From an uncultured Bacteroidales bacterium (lineage in GTDB: Bacteria > Bacteroidota > Bacteroidia > Bacteroidales > P3): a DNA stretch of 44,213 nt. The position numbers and the translations under genes are program-made. Below, piece after piece: positions 15,551 to 24,970 of this stretch. The stretch spans positions 1-44,213 of the forward strand of contig ONIP01000021.1 in NCBI GenBank assembly GCA_900317955.1, read 5' to 3'. The notes beneath the pieces are model-generated. The model searched no databases. It had not been told where the DNA came from and was given only the letters and a program-made list of their open reading frames with translations. Numbering within the stretch: the stretch's first letter is position 1; every line of letters begins with the position of its first letter.

Positions 15551-15661
15551 CAATCGGAACATTGAAAGGTTCCGACAATATAATAGTTTCATAATAAAAC
15601 AAATACTGACAATCGTCCTTTTAACAACCGACTACAATCGAATCTAAAAAGCATTATCTAT

Positions 15662-16804
15662 ATGAGAAGAATCTTTTTAATTGCAGCTTTCACCTTGCTT
15701 TTACCCGTTCTGGCCATGGGGCAGAAAAACATACGTTTTTGGGAAAAGGGTCCTTTGACCTGGAGCGATTTTTCGTTGGTAAACGAGAGCATCGGCCGTG
15801 AGCACTCCTATCTTGAATTCGGACTGACTGTTATTACTCGCGATCAGGATATCAACAACATGACCATACCTGTAAAGACAGCCGTTGCCTTCGCCAATAA
15901 AGAGATGTCGTGGGTGGACAGCAATTATCGCACTCCGGCTCAACTGCGTTACAACCAAGTTGTTTTCAATATAGTGGAGCTGCACCGCCGCAGGCTTCAA
16001 GTGGTAGTTGACACCGGCGGCAATGTGAATATGGACTATTATATGAAGTTGCTCACCTACGAAGTGGACAGTTTCTGCCTGCAAAGCGACTACGGCAACG
16101 ATACCGCCGAGGTGTTGTGGTGGGAACAGGAAATTCGCCGTCAGATGGACACCATCACCCCAATCATGGTTGAGCGGCACCAGAAAGCCAACGAAATAAC
16201 GGGGTTCCGTCCCAAGATGCGCTTGGGAATGTATTTTGGCGGTGGAGCCAAATTCTTCACCGGCGACATCCATCGGTATTTTGCACCGAGCGGGGGATTT
16301 TACTTCGACGTGGACGGGGGCTCTTGGCGACATGTCTTCAACTTCGGTTTTTATATTGGCGGAGGTCGCTGCAAAGTGGATACTTTGTTTGCCACAAACC
16401 CCGACAACGACTTGTACAGTGATGATAAAATCTCCACTCTCGACATGCATTTTGACTACGGTTTTGCCGTCATCGACGGTAACAGGCTTACCGTTACTCC
16501 CTTTGTAGGCTATGGATTGCAAGGGTTCTACTTCAACGAAGACGGCAACAAGACTGCCGGAGGTCCTTCGGAAGGATGCTGGCGGTTGGGCATAGATGCC
16601 AAGTACGATGTTGGGCTGACCAGTTCATCTTACGACGATATTGTCTCGCTGTGGGGTTGTACCGTCCACGGCAAAGTATATGTGAGTTTCGACAAGTTCA
16701 AGAGCATTGAAGGAACGCCGCGAGGCTGCACCATCAACGCCCAGTTGGGCATCGGAATCCGCTACCGCGACCAGCAGGTACTGCGCAAGGCTGTGAAGAA
16801 ATAA
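15662..16804 (+). CDS. secreted protein with N-terminal DUF922-like and C-terminal beta-rich regions
   Basis: The protein has 380 residues. The signal peptide is MRRIFLIAAFTLLLPVLAMG followed by Q. The mature start FWEKGPLTWSDFSL resembles the opening of secreted Bacteroidetes proteins of the DUF922-like sort, in which a TWxDF strand is followed by a helical part (YNQVVFNIVELHRRRLQ). From about residue 190 the chain is glycine- and aromatic-rich (MRLGMYFGGGAKFF, GFYIGGG, PFVGYGLQGFYF), like a small outer-membrane barrel. The DUF922 resemblance is a weak memory match. No enzymatic motif is visible. Confidence 0.55.
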   Translation: MRRIFLIAAFTLLLPVLAMGQKNIRFWEKGPLTWSDFSLVNESIGREHSYLEFGLTVITRDQDINNMTIPVKTAVAFANKEMSWVDSNYRTPAQLRYNQVVFNIVELHRRRLQVVVDTGGNVNMDYYMKLLTYEVDSFCLQSDYGNDTAEVLWWEQEIRRQMDTITPIMVERHQKANEITGFRPKMRLGMYFGGGAKFFTGDIHRYFAPSGGFYFDVDGGSWRHVFNFGFYIGGGRCKVDTLFATNPDNDLYSDDKISTLDMHFDYGFAVIDGNRLTVTPFVGYGLQGFYFNEDGNKTAGGPSEGCWRLGIDAKYDVGLTSSSYDDIVSLWGCTVHGKVYVSFDKFKSIEGTPRGCTINAQLGIGIRYRDQQVLRKAVKK

Positions 16805-16938
16805 TTGAATGAAGATATAAAAAGCCAATCATTTTAAGATTCAGATTTTTAAACTATTAACTGCATTGATTGTTGTAAGCTGATTATTTGGTAGCAGGAA
16901 ATGGGGAAAAACAAATTGCGAGAATGAAAAAAAAGTTG

Positions 16939-16946
16939 TACTTTTG
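16939..16946 (+). promoter_or_regulatory. -7 box (TACTTTTG) upstream of corA
   Basis: TACTTTTG followed by CAG matches the TAnnTTTG consensus, with ATTG at 16915-16918 as a possible -33 box 20 nt upstream. If used, the corA leader would be about 270 nt and would carry the whole octamer repeat block 17002-17186. Confidence 0.45.
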
Positions 16947-17001
16947 CAGATAAATAAAAAAAACAATACTCGAATGTAGAAAATTGATTACCAGCTATTT
17001 T

Positions 17002-17186
17002 TGAATTCATTAGCGTGCTATTGAATGTGTTAATTCGTTAATGTGTTAATGTGTTAGTCCTTGGCGCATCAAAAAGATTCACGAATTCACGAATTTACGA
17101 ATTTACGAATTCAGAAAGTGTTAGTCTTTGACTCCCGACTAACCGATTAACGAATTAACGAATTAACGAATTAACGAATTCAGAAC
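17002..17186. repeat. octamer intergenic repeat block 1
   Basis: The block consists of runs of 8-bp units (TTAATGTG, TTAACGAA, TTTACGAA) and the longer word GTGTTAGTCCTTGGCGCATC, AAAAAGATTCACGAATT. Two long units start GTGTTAGTC at 17051 and 17118, 67 bp apart. The second carries CTTTGACTCCCG instead of CCTTGGCGC. It fills most of the corA upstream region. The remainder of 16805-17222 is AT-rich and has the promoter box only. Confidence 0.75.
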
Positions 17187-17222
17187 ACCCTCTGCTGGCA
17201 CAAAAAAAAGGAGGACCCAAGT

Positions 17223-18152
17223 ATGGTAGAGACAATCGAATACCAGTCGCTGAAATGGCTGCACATCACCAATCCGAGTGAAGAAGAGTACCGCTTCCTG
17301 TTGGATGAATACCATTTCCACCCGTTGGACATAGAGGACTGCCGCGGCAGCAACCAACGACCAAAAATTGACGAATACGACGATTATTATTTCCTCATAC
17401 TCCATTTCCCCTATTTTGACAAAGGGAACAAGATTATCCGTATACGCGAAGTAAAGATATTCTGGGGTAAGGACTTTATTATCACCATCGGCAAATCGCA
17501 CTGGGTGGTGAAGAAACTGTTCGAGGAGATGCAGGAAGATTTGAAAGACGGGGACGACGATGTGAAAGAGCAACTGTCGTCGAGCGACTTGCTGCTGTAC
17601 CATATATTGGACCGCTTGATGCTGGAGACGTACACGCTTATCATGCGTGTCGGGTCGGAAGTGGATTTGATAAACTACGACATCTTCAATCGAAAGGCTC
17701 GGAGCATCATTGAATTGATTTCTATAACGCGAAGAAACATCATTCTGCTGAACACCACGTTCAAGCCGCAGTTGCGAGTGTTGCACATGTTTGAGGGCGG
17801 TGCCATCAAGGGATTTGTCGACCCGGATGTGTTGGACATGGAAGACTACTGGGGCGATATTCTGGACAAGTACCAGAAGATGTTCGACTCGATTGAAGAC
17901 TACGGAGAGTTGATTGAAGGTTTGTCGAAGACGTTTGACTCTTTGCAGGCAAATCGGACAAACGAAATAATGAAGCTGCTCACTATATTCTCTACCATCA
18001 TGCTGCCGTTGACAGTTGTAACCGGTATGTTTGGTATGAATGTCGACTTTCCCTTCATAACGAATGTAACGGCCTTCTGGTGCATTACGGGAGTGATGGC
18101 AACCATAACAGGCTTTCTAATCTTTTATTTCTTCCACCGCACCAACCAATAG
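17223..18152 (+). CDS. corA: CorA-family magnesium/divalent cation transporter
   Basis: The protein has 309 residues. CorA forms a pentameric Mg2+ (and Co2+) channel in the inner membrane. An N-terminal cytoplasmic alpha/beta domain (WLHITNPSEEEYRFLLDEYH, then HPLDIEDCRGSNQRPKIDEY) leads to a long stalk helix. Two C-terminal membrane helices follow (LLTIFSTIMLPLTVVTG and TAFWCITGVMATITGFLIFY). The signature at the end of the first is GMFGMN at residues 268-273. The chain ends FFHRTNQ, the basic cytoplasmic tail. Length and layout are normal. It is transcribed alone as far as can be seen, behind repeat block 1. Confidence 0.93.
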   Translation: MVETIEYQSLKWLHITNPSEEEYRFLLDEYHFHPLDIEDCRGSNQRPKIDEYDDYYFLILHFPYFDKGNKIIRIREVKIFWGKDFIITIGKSHWVVKKLFEEMQEDLKDGDDDVKEQLSSSDLLLYHILDRLMLETYTLIMRVGSEVDLINYDIFNRKARSIIELISITRRNIILLNTTFKPQLRVLHMFEGGAIKGFVDPDVLDMEDYWGDILDKYQKMFDSIEDYGELIEGLSKTFDSLQANRTNEIMKLLTIFSTIMLPLTVVTGMFGMNVDFPFITNVTAFWCITGVMATITGFLIFYFFHRTNQ

Positions 18153-18248
18153 AGTTCGGCGGTAACAGCAGCCAATAAGGTGTGAACGGACTCTCTAATC
18201 AGAGCCCGATGGTAAGATAATACATTACAAAATAAAACATTAAGCACT

Positions 18249-21200
18249 ATGAATCAATTTATTAAAGCAATAATCCCAGGATTGTTGCTATGTCTTACAA
18301 CGGCATTGAAAGCGCAGACAGGATGCGACATCACGTTGCCGTACAGCACGGGCTTTGAGAGCGATGTGTCGGAACAGGCACCGATGTGCTGGACCACCTT
18401 GAGCGGAGAGGCGTATGCCTATAATTTTGTTTATTATGCCCATTCGGGCAGCCAGGTCCTGGCCCTTAACTCAAGTTCGGGAGAGGCACGGATAGCTACG
18501 CCCTACATACCTTTGCCATTGAATCAGATTGGGGTGAATCTATGGTATGCCGACCTTGCATGGTCTACGTCAGGGCTGATGCGGGTGGGATTCATCACCA
18601 GTCTGAGCGGGACGGTACAGTGGATTGATACCATTCCAACGAGTTCGGACTATGCCTATTACGAGTTGGATTTCTCCCACTTGACCATTACTGACACAGG
18701 ATACCTTGTCTTTTCATACACTAACTCGATGGGCGTGGGAGCCGGTCTGGTGGATGATATAATGATATTCCGCAACAGTTCATGCAGTCCGGTGACCAAC
18801 CTGCACGTGACAGACCTTAGCAACAACGAGGCAAGCATTGAATGGAGCAACGATGACAACAGTGTATTGGGATATTGGTGCTATATAGGTGATACCAACA
18901 GTCGCAGTGCGGCCTTTGACAGTGTATTTGTTTCATCGGACATAAACTGGCACACTTTCACTGGCTTGAACGGCAACACACTATATTATGTATGGGTGGT
19001 GAGTGACTGCGGCAGCGACCAAGGATTGGAGATGGTGGTTAGTTTTGTGACCAATCCCGACTGCGGAGGGGTGCGTGAGCTGGAAGCCAGAAGCGGATAC
19101 CGGCAGATAGGACTGAACTGGGAACGCCCCGCCGCCGCCGATTCGGTAACGGCCTACCGTGTGGAATACCGGATGGCAGGCAGTACGCTCTGGACTATGG
19201 CGGAGACGGGCAACCGTTACTATTTCTGTACAGGGTTAATGCCGAATATGTGCTATGAATACCGTGTGACCACGCTGTGCGACGACAGCACGGGCATAAC
19301 GGTGAGCGGAACAGCTTATACTCTCGGTTGCACCACCACTGTGATAGATTCCACCGGAACGCATAGTTATCTCCCTGTAGCTTACAGCAGTGGCAACAGC
19401 TATAGCCAGCAACTGTACCTTGCATCGGAACTAGGCGGTGTCGACACCATTACCGGGTTTACCTTCTTCCTTGGCGGAGACTATAATCTTGACACCACCC
19501 CCGTAGTGGTATACTTCGGCAATACCGCGCGCACCCAGTTCAACTCAAGCACCGACTATGTGCCCCCTACACAATTGACTCAGGTATATAACGGCACGAT
19601 ATATAACACAGGACGTGAGGTGAACGTACGACTAAGCAACGCTTTTGTAAGAAATACCGACAGCAACTTGGTAGTTGCCATCGACAACAACCTGAACGAT
19701 TTTGCCATGACTACACCTTCATTTGTTGTGGGCAATGGACATTACCGTTCCATCTATAGGACAAGCATTAGCGACGTGAATCCCTCGTCGCCGGGTTATG
19801 GCACACGCATCAACTATGTGAACCGAATGCGTTTCAACACAACAGGGTGTGCCCTGCCCCAGTGCGACATACCAGTGGTTTGCGTATCGGGCATAGGCAC
19901 AGACTATGTAGATATAGCATGGGGCGCCGACTCGGAGAGCAGTTATACCTGTTCATTCCGTACCTTGGGCGGGAACGGGTGGCAGGTGGCTGACAGCGGA
20001 GTTGTTTCTGGAAACTACCGATACAGCAATCTTGAAGCCGGATATGTGTATGAACTGCGTGTGAGTAACGTGTGCGGAAACGATACCGTTGCCGGAACCA
20101 CTGCCGCCACACTGCCCTGTTCAAGCGTCGGGGTGCCCTACGGGGAGAATTTCGAGAATTCTCTGCTCAATGCTGTATATGCCCGTGCATGCTGGAACGT
20201 CGGAACACTTTCTACCAGCTATTTTACGATGTATCCTACTGTGACAACCCTTTCGGGAAGCACGAACAGAGTATGCCAGATGACGGAAGCATACTTAGTG
20301 CTGCCACGTATAAACCAGCCACTGACACAGTTGCAGGTGCGGTTTGACTTGTACCAAACCACCGACAACGATGTGCTGGTGCTGGGTGTGCTGGAGCACG
20401 ATGACGACCCTATCAATACAGCCACCACAATAGACAGTTTTGCCATCAACATAGGGACTGTCATGGCCGATACCACCTTCGTGTATCGTTTGAACAACCA
20501 GAGTATAACAGACGGACATCTTGTTTTTTACGCTCCTCAAGGCGGGGCATCACAATATATAGACAATATCGTGGTGGAGACCATACCCGACTGTAGGCCT
20601 GTGGAGATGTGCAACGTGACAGGGGTGACCGCCACAAGTGCGACCCTGAACTGGAGCGGGACCGACGGTCTATCGGCCGCCACGGGTTATGTAATTGAAT
20701 ACGGACCGCGGTTCTTCACTCCCGGCTCGGGAACAAGCGAGACGGTTTACACAACACCCTATTTGCTGAACGGGTTGGAACACAGTAGCGACTACGACCT
20801 GTACATTTGGGCGGTATGCGGCAACGACACCTCAACAGCCTTCGGCCCAGTACGTTTCAGTACACTATGTGACGCCTACAATGTGCTGCCCTACGTAATG
20901 GACTTTGAGGGCATACAGGGGCCTGACTACAACGTGCAGAGTCTTCCCACATGCTGGTATGGAGGAACGACAGTTAATTCACCAACGTTGATGTATACCA
21001 CCAACACGGCTATGGCAACCACGGGTGGATACTGCCTGCATTTCCATGGGCAAAGCATTGTGGCATTGCCGACGTTCAACGAGAGTTTGAGCGACTTGAA
21101 ATTGCAGTTTCACCTGTACCGAGGAAACCCTGGAACCTCGACCATGATAATCGGGACTGTGGACAGTGTTACACCCGGTTTTGAAGTCAGTTTCAGTCCC

Positions 21201-22958
21201 ATTGACACGATACCCTATCGGGACGGTGAGAACGAGCAAGAGGTAACATTATACCTTGCAGACTATAACGGAACTGGAACGAATCTGGCCTTACGCACTA
21301 TCGGGCCGACTTATGCCGAACAGTATATAGACCACGTGGTAATAGACCGTATAAGTGAATGTATTCCCCCGCAACATGTGGCCTTGACATGGCGTTCGGC
21401 CACTGCCGCCACGCTTTCATGGCGGGTGAGCCAGTCAACAAGATACAGGGTTGAGTACGGAGTGCAGGGCTTTACGCCGGGCAGCGGCACGGCCGACACC
21501 ACAACAATACGACAGATAACCCTTACCAACCTACAGCCCGCTACGACCTACGATGTACATATAGCCGGACTGTGCGACACAAGCAACAGCGAAAGCACTT
21601 TGTTTACCTTCAGCACCCTGCGCGGCATAGCCGTTGACAGTTACCCCTACCATTGCACGTTTGCCGACCTGACAGAAAGCCAAGCCTGGGAGCTGGACAA
21701 CGGCAACCAGACAAACAAATGGTGCATAGACACGGCTGCACATAGCGGGAACGACAACATGCGGGGGCTGTATATTAGCGACAACAACGGAGTGGAGAAC
21801 CACTATACCCGCCAGAATGTGACACATGCCTACGCATATCGTGCGTTCAACATGCTATATACTACCTACCATATACACTACGATTGGAGAGCCATGGGCG
21901 AAAGCAGTTCCGACTACCTGCGTGTGTTTATGGTACCTGCAAGCGAAACTTTTACACCGGGGTACAATCCTACCGGCACAACCACCACGAGCTCTTTCTA
22001 CCAGAGTACTCCAGCAGGATGGATAGCCTTGGACGGTGGACACGGACTGTGGAATGAAACTGACTGGCAGACGTTTGACGCCGACTTTGCAGTGCCGGAG
22101 CCGGGCGAGTACTTCCTGCTGTTCTACTGGCTGAATGACGGAATGAGCGGCACCCAGCCGCCGGCGGCTGTGGACAACATCAGCATAGCATTGAGAGGTT
22201 GCCCGATGGCCGAAGACCTTAGTCAGAACGAGATAACTCAGAACTCGGTTAGTCTGACCTGGCATGTAGAGTCGTTGGCGCAGTATTATCTGGTAGAGCA
22301 TGGCATTAGCGGCTTTGCCTACGGGACAGGAGATGTGGACACGGCTTATGGGTCGACGTACACCGTGAGAGGGCTTGAGCCAGGGACGACGTATGACTTC
22401 TATGTGACTACCGTATGCGGAGAGGCGTGGTATGGCGACAGCGTGGCTGTTCTGATGGGCATCAGTACAATGGAGATACCCGAATACACGGTTACCGTAC
22501 TGTCCAACAACAATGCCTTTGGCAGCGTGGAAGGTGGCGGAATCTATAGCGAAGGGACGGAGATTACCCTCATGGCCATACCCGCTGAGGGATACCATTT
22601 TGAGCAGTGGGACGATGGCAATGCCGAGAATCCGCGCAGTTATTTAGTTACAGCCGATGTGACGCTGACTGCAATCTTTGCTCCTGATGTGGACATAGAA
22701 GAGGCGGACGCTGGGGCGAGCAGGATAGCCCTGTATCCCAACCCTGCAACGAACATGGTGACAGTGAACTGCGGCCGACCTTGCACTGTGAAGGTGATAG
22801 ACGTTGCCGGACGGACAGTGATTCGCCAACACTGCAACGAAAGCGTTGTCACGATTGACATCAGCGCGTTGACCCCTGGAACCTACTTTGTGAGCATAGA
22901 GGGCGGCACGTTGATGGCGACGCAAAAACTTGTCAAACAGTTGCCAAAGGAAGAATGA
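18249..22958 (+). CDS. large secreted fibronectin III protein with T9SS type A sorting domain
   Basis: The protein has 1569 residues. The signal peptide is MNQFIKAIIPGLLLCLTTAL followed by KAQ. About six fibronectin III-like modules occur, near residues 180-270, 275-360, 535-625, 780-870, 1040-1125 and 1315-1410, each with the TATLxW and LxPxTxYxxxVxxxC pattern. They alternate with jelly-roll (choice-of-anchor J / MAM-like) segments such as FADLTESQAWELDNGNQTNK. Near residue 1415 is an InlB B-repeat-like unit (VTVLSNNNAFGSVEGGG..FEQWDDGNAENPR). The last 75 residues are a T9SS type A domain: IALYPNPATNMVTVNC, VKVIDVAGRTV, LTPGTYFVSIEGG, QKLVKQ. It is therefore exported by type IX secretion to the cell surface or medium. 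It has no catalytic domain and is probably an adhesin or matrix-binding protein. Confidence 0.9.
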   Translation: MNQFIKAIIPGLLLCLTTALKAQTGCDITLPYSTGFESDVSEQAPMCWTTLSGEAYAYNFVYYAHSGSQVLALNSSSGEARIATPYIPLPLNQIGVNLWYADLAWSTSGLMRVGFITSLSGTVQWIDTIPTSSDYAYYELDFSHLTITDTGYLVFSYTNSMGVGAGLVDDIMIFRNSSCSPVTNLHVTDLSNNEASIEWSNDDNSVLGYWCYIGDTNSRSAAFDSVFVSSDINWHTFTGLNGNTLYYVWVVSDCGSDQGLEMVVSFVTNPDCGGVRELEARSGYRQIGLNWERPAAADSVTAYRVEYRMAGSTLWTMAETGNRYYFCTGLMPNMCYEYRVTTLCDDSTGITVSGTAYTLGCTTTVIDSTGTHSYLPVAYSSGNSYSQQLYLASELGGVDTITGFTFFLGGDYNLDTTPVVVYFGNTARTQFNSSTDYVPPTQLTQVYNGTIYNTGREVNVRLSNAFVRNTDSNLVVAIDNNLNDFAMTTPSFVVGNGHYRSIYRTSISDVNPSSPGYGTRINYVNRMRFNTTGCALPQCDIPVVCVSGIGTDYVDIAWGADSESSYTCSFRTLGGNGWQVADSGVVSGNYRYSNLEAGYVYELRVSNVCGNDTVAGTTAATLPCSSVGVPYGENFENSLLNAVYARACWNVGTLSTSYFTMYPTVTTLSGSTNRVCQMTEAYLVLPRINQPLTQLQVRFDLYQTTDNDVLVLGVLEHDDDPINTATTIDSFAINIGTVMADTTFVYRLNNQSITDGHLVFYAPQGGASQYIDNIVVETIPDCRPVEMCNVTGVTATSATLNWSGTDGLSAATGYVIEYGPRFFTPGSGTSETVYTTPYLLNGLEHSSDYDLYIWAVCGNDTSTAFGPVRFSTLCDAYNVLPYVMDFEGIQGPDYNVQSLPTCWYGGTTVNSPTLMYTTNTAMATTGGYCLHFHGQSIVALPTFNESLSDLKLQFHLYRGNPGTSTMIIGTVDSVTPGFEVSFSPIDTIPYRDGENEQEVTLYLADYNGTGTNLALRTIGPTYAEQYIDHVVIDRISECIPPQHVALTWRSATAATLSWRVSQSTRYRVEYGVQGFTPGSGTADTTTIRQITLTNLQPATTYDVHIAGLCDTSNSESTLFTFSTLRGIAVDSYPYHCTFADLTESQAWELDNGNQTNKWCIDTAAHSGNDNMRGLYISDNNGVENHYTRQNVTHAYAYRAFNMLYTTYHIHYDWRAMGESSSDYLRVFMVPASETFTPGYNPTGTTTTSSFYQSTPAGWIALDGGHGLWNETDWQTFDADFAVPEPGEYFLLFYWLNDGMSGTQPPAAVDNISIALRGCPMAEDLSQNEITQNSVSLTWHVESLAQYYLVEHGISGFAYGTGDVDTAYGSTYTVRGLEPGTTYDFYVTTVCGEAWYGDSVAVLMGISTMEIPEYTVTVLSNNNAFGSVEGGGIYSEGTEITLMAIPAEGYHFEQWDDGNAENPRSYLVTADVTLTAIFAPDVDIEEADAGASRIALYPNPATNMVTVNCGRPCTVKVIDVAGRTVIRQHCNESVVTIDISALTPGTYFVSIEGGTLMATQKLVKQLPKEE

Positions 22959-22993
22959 ATGGGTCTGCGGAAAATGGATTAATCAAAAAAAAG

Positions 22994-23023
22994 TTTCGGT
23001 ATGGTTTTTTTTTCTTATCTTTG
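22994..23023 (+). promoter_or_regulatory. promoter of the DUF3127 gene
   Basis: TTTC (22994-22997) and TATCTTTG (23016-23023) are separated by 18 nt, close to the Bacteroidetes TTTG-N19-TAnnTTTG form. The start codon is 69 nt downstream of the -7 box. Confidence 0.6.
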
Positions 23024-23091
23024 TAATTTGCTACAGCCCACAGAGGGATGGCACAAACAATTGATAATTAAATAACACAATACAGCATACT

Positions 23092-23538
23092 ATGGAAATA
23101 TCAGGTAGATTAATCAAGATTTTGCAGGAAGTGCGCGGCGAAAGCCAGCGCGGACCGTGGGTAAGAGGTGGTTTTGTCATCGAGACCGATGGCGACTATC
23201 CCCGTCAGGTGGCATTCACCACTTTTGGAGAAGACCGTTTGGCCATGGTGAAATCCATCGCGCTGAATTCGCCCGTGGTGGTGAATTTCAACCCCGAGTC
23301 GAGAGAGTATGAAGGCCGCTGGTACACTGACCTGCGTTGTTCCCGCATACAGAACTATGTTCCTGGCCAGATGCCTCCCGCAGCCACCGGATACGCATGG
23401 CCTGCTTCTGCTCCCGCTGCCGCTCCTGTACAGCCTCAGGCTCAGGCTCCCGCAGCCCCTGCCGCCCCTGCCGCTCCCGCCCCGCAGAATCCTCCTTTTG
23501 CATCGCAGATGAATCCTGAAGAGGACCTGCCTTTCTAA
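23092..23538 (+). CDS. DUF3127 protein with SSB-like acidic tail
   Basis: The protein has 148 residues. The first 95 match the DUF3127 family as I know it: MEISGRLIKILQEVRGESQR, GPWVRGGFVIET, YPRQVAFTTFG, SPVVVNFNPESREYEGRWYT, DLRCSRIQNY. The fold is expected to be an OB-like barrel similar to single-strand DNA-binding proteins. A low-complexity Ala/Pro/Gln linker of about 45 residues follows, and the chain ends NPEEDLPF, very like the SSB tail that recruits DNA-repair partners. A nucleic-acid role is inferred. It has its own promoter at 22994-23023 and is followed after 63 nt by the folate cyclo-ligase gene. Confidence 0.85.
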   Translation: MEISGRLIKILQEVRGESQRGPWVRGGFVIETDGDYPRQVAFTTFGEDRLAMVKSIALNSPVVVNFNPESREYEGRWYTDLRCSRIQNYVPGQMPPAATGYAWPASAPAAAPVQPQAQAPAAPAAPAAPAPQNPPFASQMNPEEDLPF

Positions 23539-23601
23539 ATTCGACAACCGTAAAGGGGCATGGCTGGGAATGCTGGTCAAGCCCCCAACAGTATTACTGC
23601 A

Positions 23602-24153
23602 ATGGACAAACAAGAACTACGCAAACAAATAAGGGCGGCTAAAAAAGCCGTCCCTTTTTGTGAAAAGTTGCAACGCTCGGAGAGCATCATGCAGCGGGTG
23701 GAGGAACTGGATTGTTTCCAACAGGCCGGCACCGTGCTGCTGTATTGGTCGATGGAAGATGAAGTGCAGACACATGATTTCGTGAACCGCTGGTATGAAA
23801 AGAAACGGCTACTGCTGCCTTGCGTTGACGGCGACGACCTGCGGCTGCGCCAATATACAGGGCCGGAGTGCCTCAAAGCCGGGGAACAATTCGGAATAGG
23901 CGAACCTACAGGACCGGAGTTTACAGAGCTGGAGCAGGTGGAACTCATCATTGTGCCAGGCGTGGCTTTTGACCGGAAAGGCAACCGCATGGGACGCGGG
24001 CGGGGTTTTTACGACAGACTTTTGAAGAGTACCCCCAAAGCGTTCAAGGTGGGCGTAGGTTTCGATTTCCAGCTGCTCGATACGATTCCTACCGAGCCGT
24101 TCGATGTGCCGATGGATGTTGTGATATCGGAATTTGAATGTGTGAATGTGTGA
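23602..24153 (+). CDS. 5-formyltetrahydrofolate cyclo-ligase
   Basis: The enzyme converts 5-formyl-THF to 5,10-methenyl-THF with ATP and returns the storage folate to one-carbon metabolism in the cytosol. The product is 183 residues from ATG 23602 (MDKQELRKQIRAAKKAVPF). An in-frame start at 23560 would add a poorly conserved leader. The family motifs are LYWSMEDEVQT, LPCVDGDDLRLRQY, IGEPTG, IVPGVAFDRKGNRMGRGRGF, YDRLL and VPMDVVISE. Length is normal. It ends directly at repeat block 2; the final residues ECVNV are encoded by GTGTGAATGTG-type octamer sequence, so the repeat has reached the stop codon. Confidence 0.9.
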   Translation: MDKQELRKQIRAAKKAVPFCEKLQRSESIMQRVEELDCFQQAGTVLLYWSMEDEVQTHDFVNRWYEKKRLLLPCVDGDDLRLRQYTGPECLKAGEQFGIGEPTGPEFTELEQVELIIVPGVAFDRKGNRMGRGRGFYDRLLKSTPKAFKVGVGFDFQLLDTIPTEPFDVPMDVVISEFECVNV

Positions 24154-24155
24154 AT

Positions 24156-24412
24156 TCTTTAATGTGTTAATGTGTTAGTCCTTGGCGCATCAAAAAGATT
24201 CACGAATTTACGAATTAACGAATTAACGAATTCTAATGTGTTAGTCCTTGGCGCATCAAAAAGATTCACGAATTTACGAATTAACGAGTTAACGAATTCT
24301 AATGCGTTAGTCCTTGACTCCCGATTAAACTATTAAGCGATTAAACGAATTCAAAATGATTTACGAATTAACGAATTTACGAGTTTATATAAACTTATAA
24401 ACAATCTAACGA
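24156..24412. repeat. octamer intergenic repeat block 2 with 66-bp higher-order unit
   Basis: Three units start TAATGYGTTAGTCC at 24168, 24234 and 24300, a constant period of 66 bp. The first two are nearly identical through CCTTGGCGCATCAAAAAG and TTCACGAATTTACGAATTAA. The third switches to CTTGACTCCCGATTAAAC and octamers of the TTTAATCG type (reverse strand). The block fills the whole spacer between the folate gene and the gene at 24426. Confidence 0.8.
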
Positions 24413-24425
24413 ACTATTTTGCCGT

Positions 24426-24956
24426 ATGTTTGAAGTAGAGAAACCCCGAAAATTCCATTATGAGCCAAGGTTCTACGACCCCGAAAAGGAGAAGTGGGAG
24501 GCGTTGAAGAAAAAATATGCAATAGAACAGGAGCGGAAGGAGAAGTTGCAGAACAGCGAGGAGACCAACGGGGAAAGCAACGGGGAGAAAGACGATCTGG
24601 CCTATTTCGAGGAGCGGCTGCGCACCCTTGACCGGCAGAAACGCCAGCAATCGTCGCGGCTATCGTGGAAAGACCTGTTCCGAAAAAGGGAGATGCCCAC
24701 GTTCAACTACCAGCCCCGTTTTTCGGGACAAGGAGCCGTGCGCCAATCTGAAACGTCTGACACTGCCGCCACGGGACAAGGGGAAGCCGCAAACGACGAA
24801 CTGACACAGAAATACAGCCAGCCCAAGCACCGAATAAAGATACACCGGCGGTTCGACATCAGCGACCCTGACTACATGAAACCCATATCGGGCACCAAGA
24901 TTATATTCTACTGTTTTCTTGTTTTCATATTGCTGACATTTATCTTTGCATTCTGA
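24426..24956 (+). CDS. hypothetical tail-anchored protein
   Basis: The protein has 176 residues. It is hydrophilic and highly charged, with a repeated short motif FHYEPRFYDPEKEKWEALKK near the start and FNYQPRF at about residue 94. A Lys/Glu coiled stretch and a C-terminal membrane helix (GTKIIFYCFLVFILLTFIFA) give a tail-anchored topology with the bulk in the cytosol. I recall small proteins with an [FY]xYxPRFYDP motif in many Bacteroidetes but know no function. It is flanked by repeat blocks 2 and 3, which carry inverted copies of the same GAATTCG...GGGAGTC word. Confidence 0.65.
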   Translation: MFEVEKPRKFHYEPRFYDPEKEKWEALKKKYAIEQERKEKLQNSEETNGESNGEKDDLAYFEERLRTLDRQKRQQSSRLSWKDLFRKREMPTFNYQPRFSGQGAVRQSETSDTAATGQGEAANDELTQKYSQPKHRIKIHRRFDISDPDYMKPISGTKIIFYCFLVFILLTFIFAF

Positions 24957-24970
24957 ACCGACAGAGCTGA

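Noticed and set aside
15246..15661. tRNA or small RNA gene in the long AT-rich spacer
   Set aside because: No T-loop GTTCGA-like motif, acceptor stem or strong hairpin was found, only a promoter box.
18189..18209. Hairpin GGACTCT/AGAGCCC after corA as a terminator
   Set aside because: The stem is short with one mismatch and no T-run follows; support is too weak.
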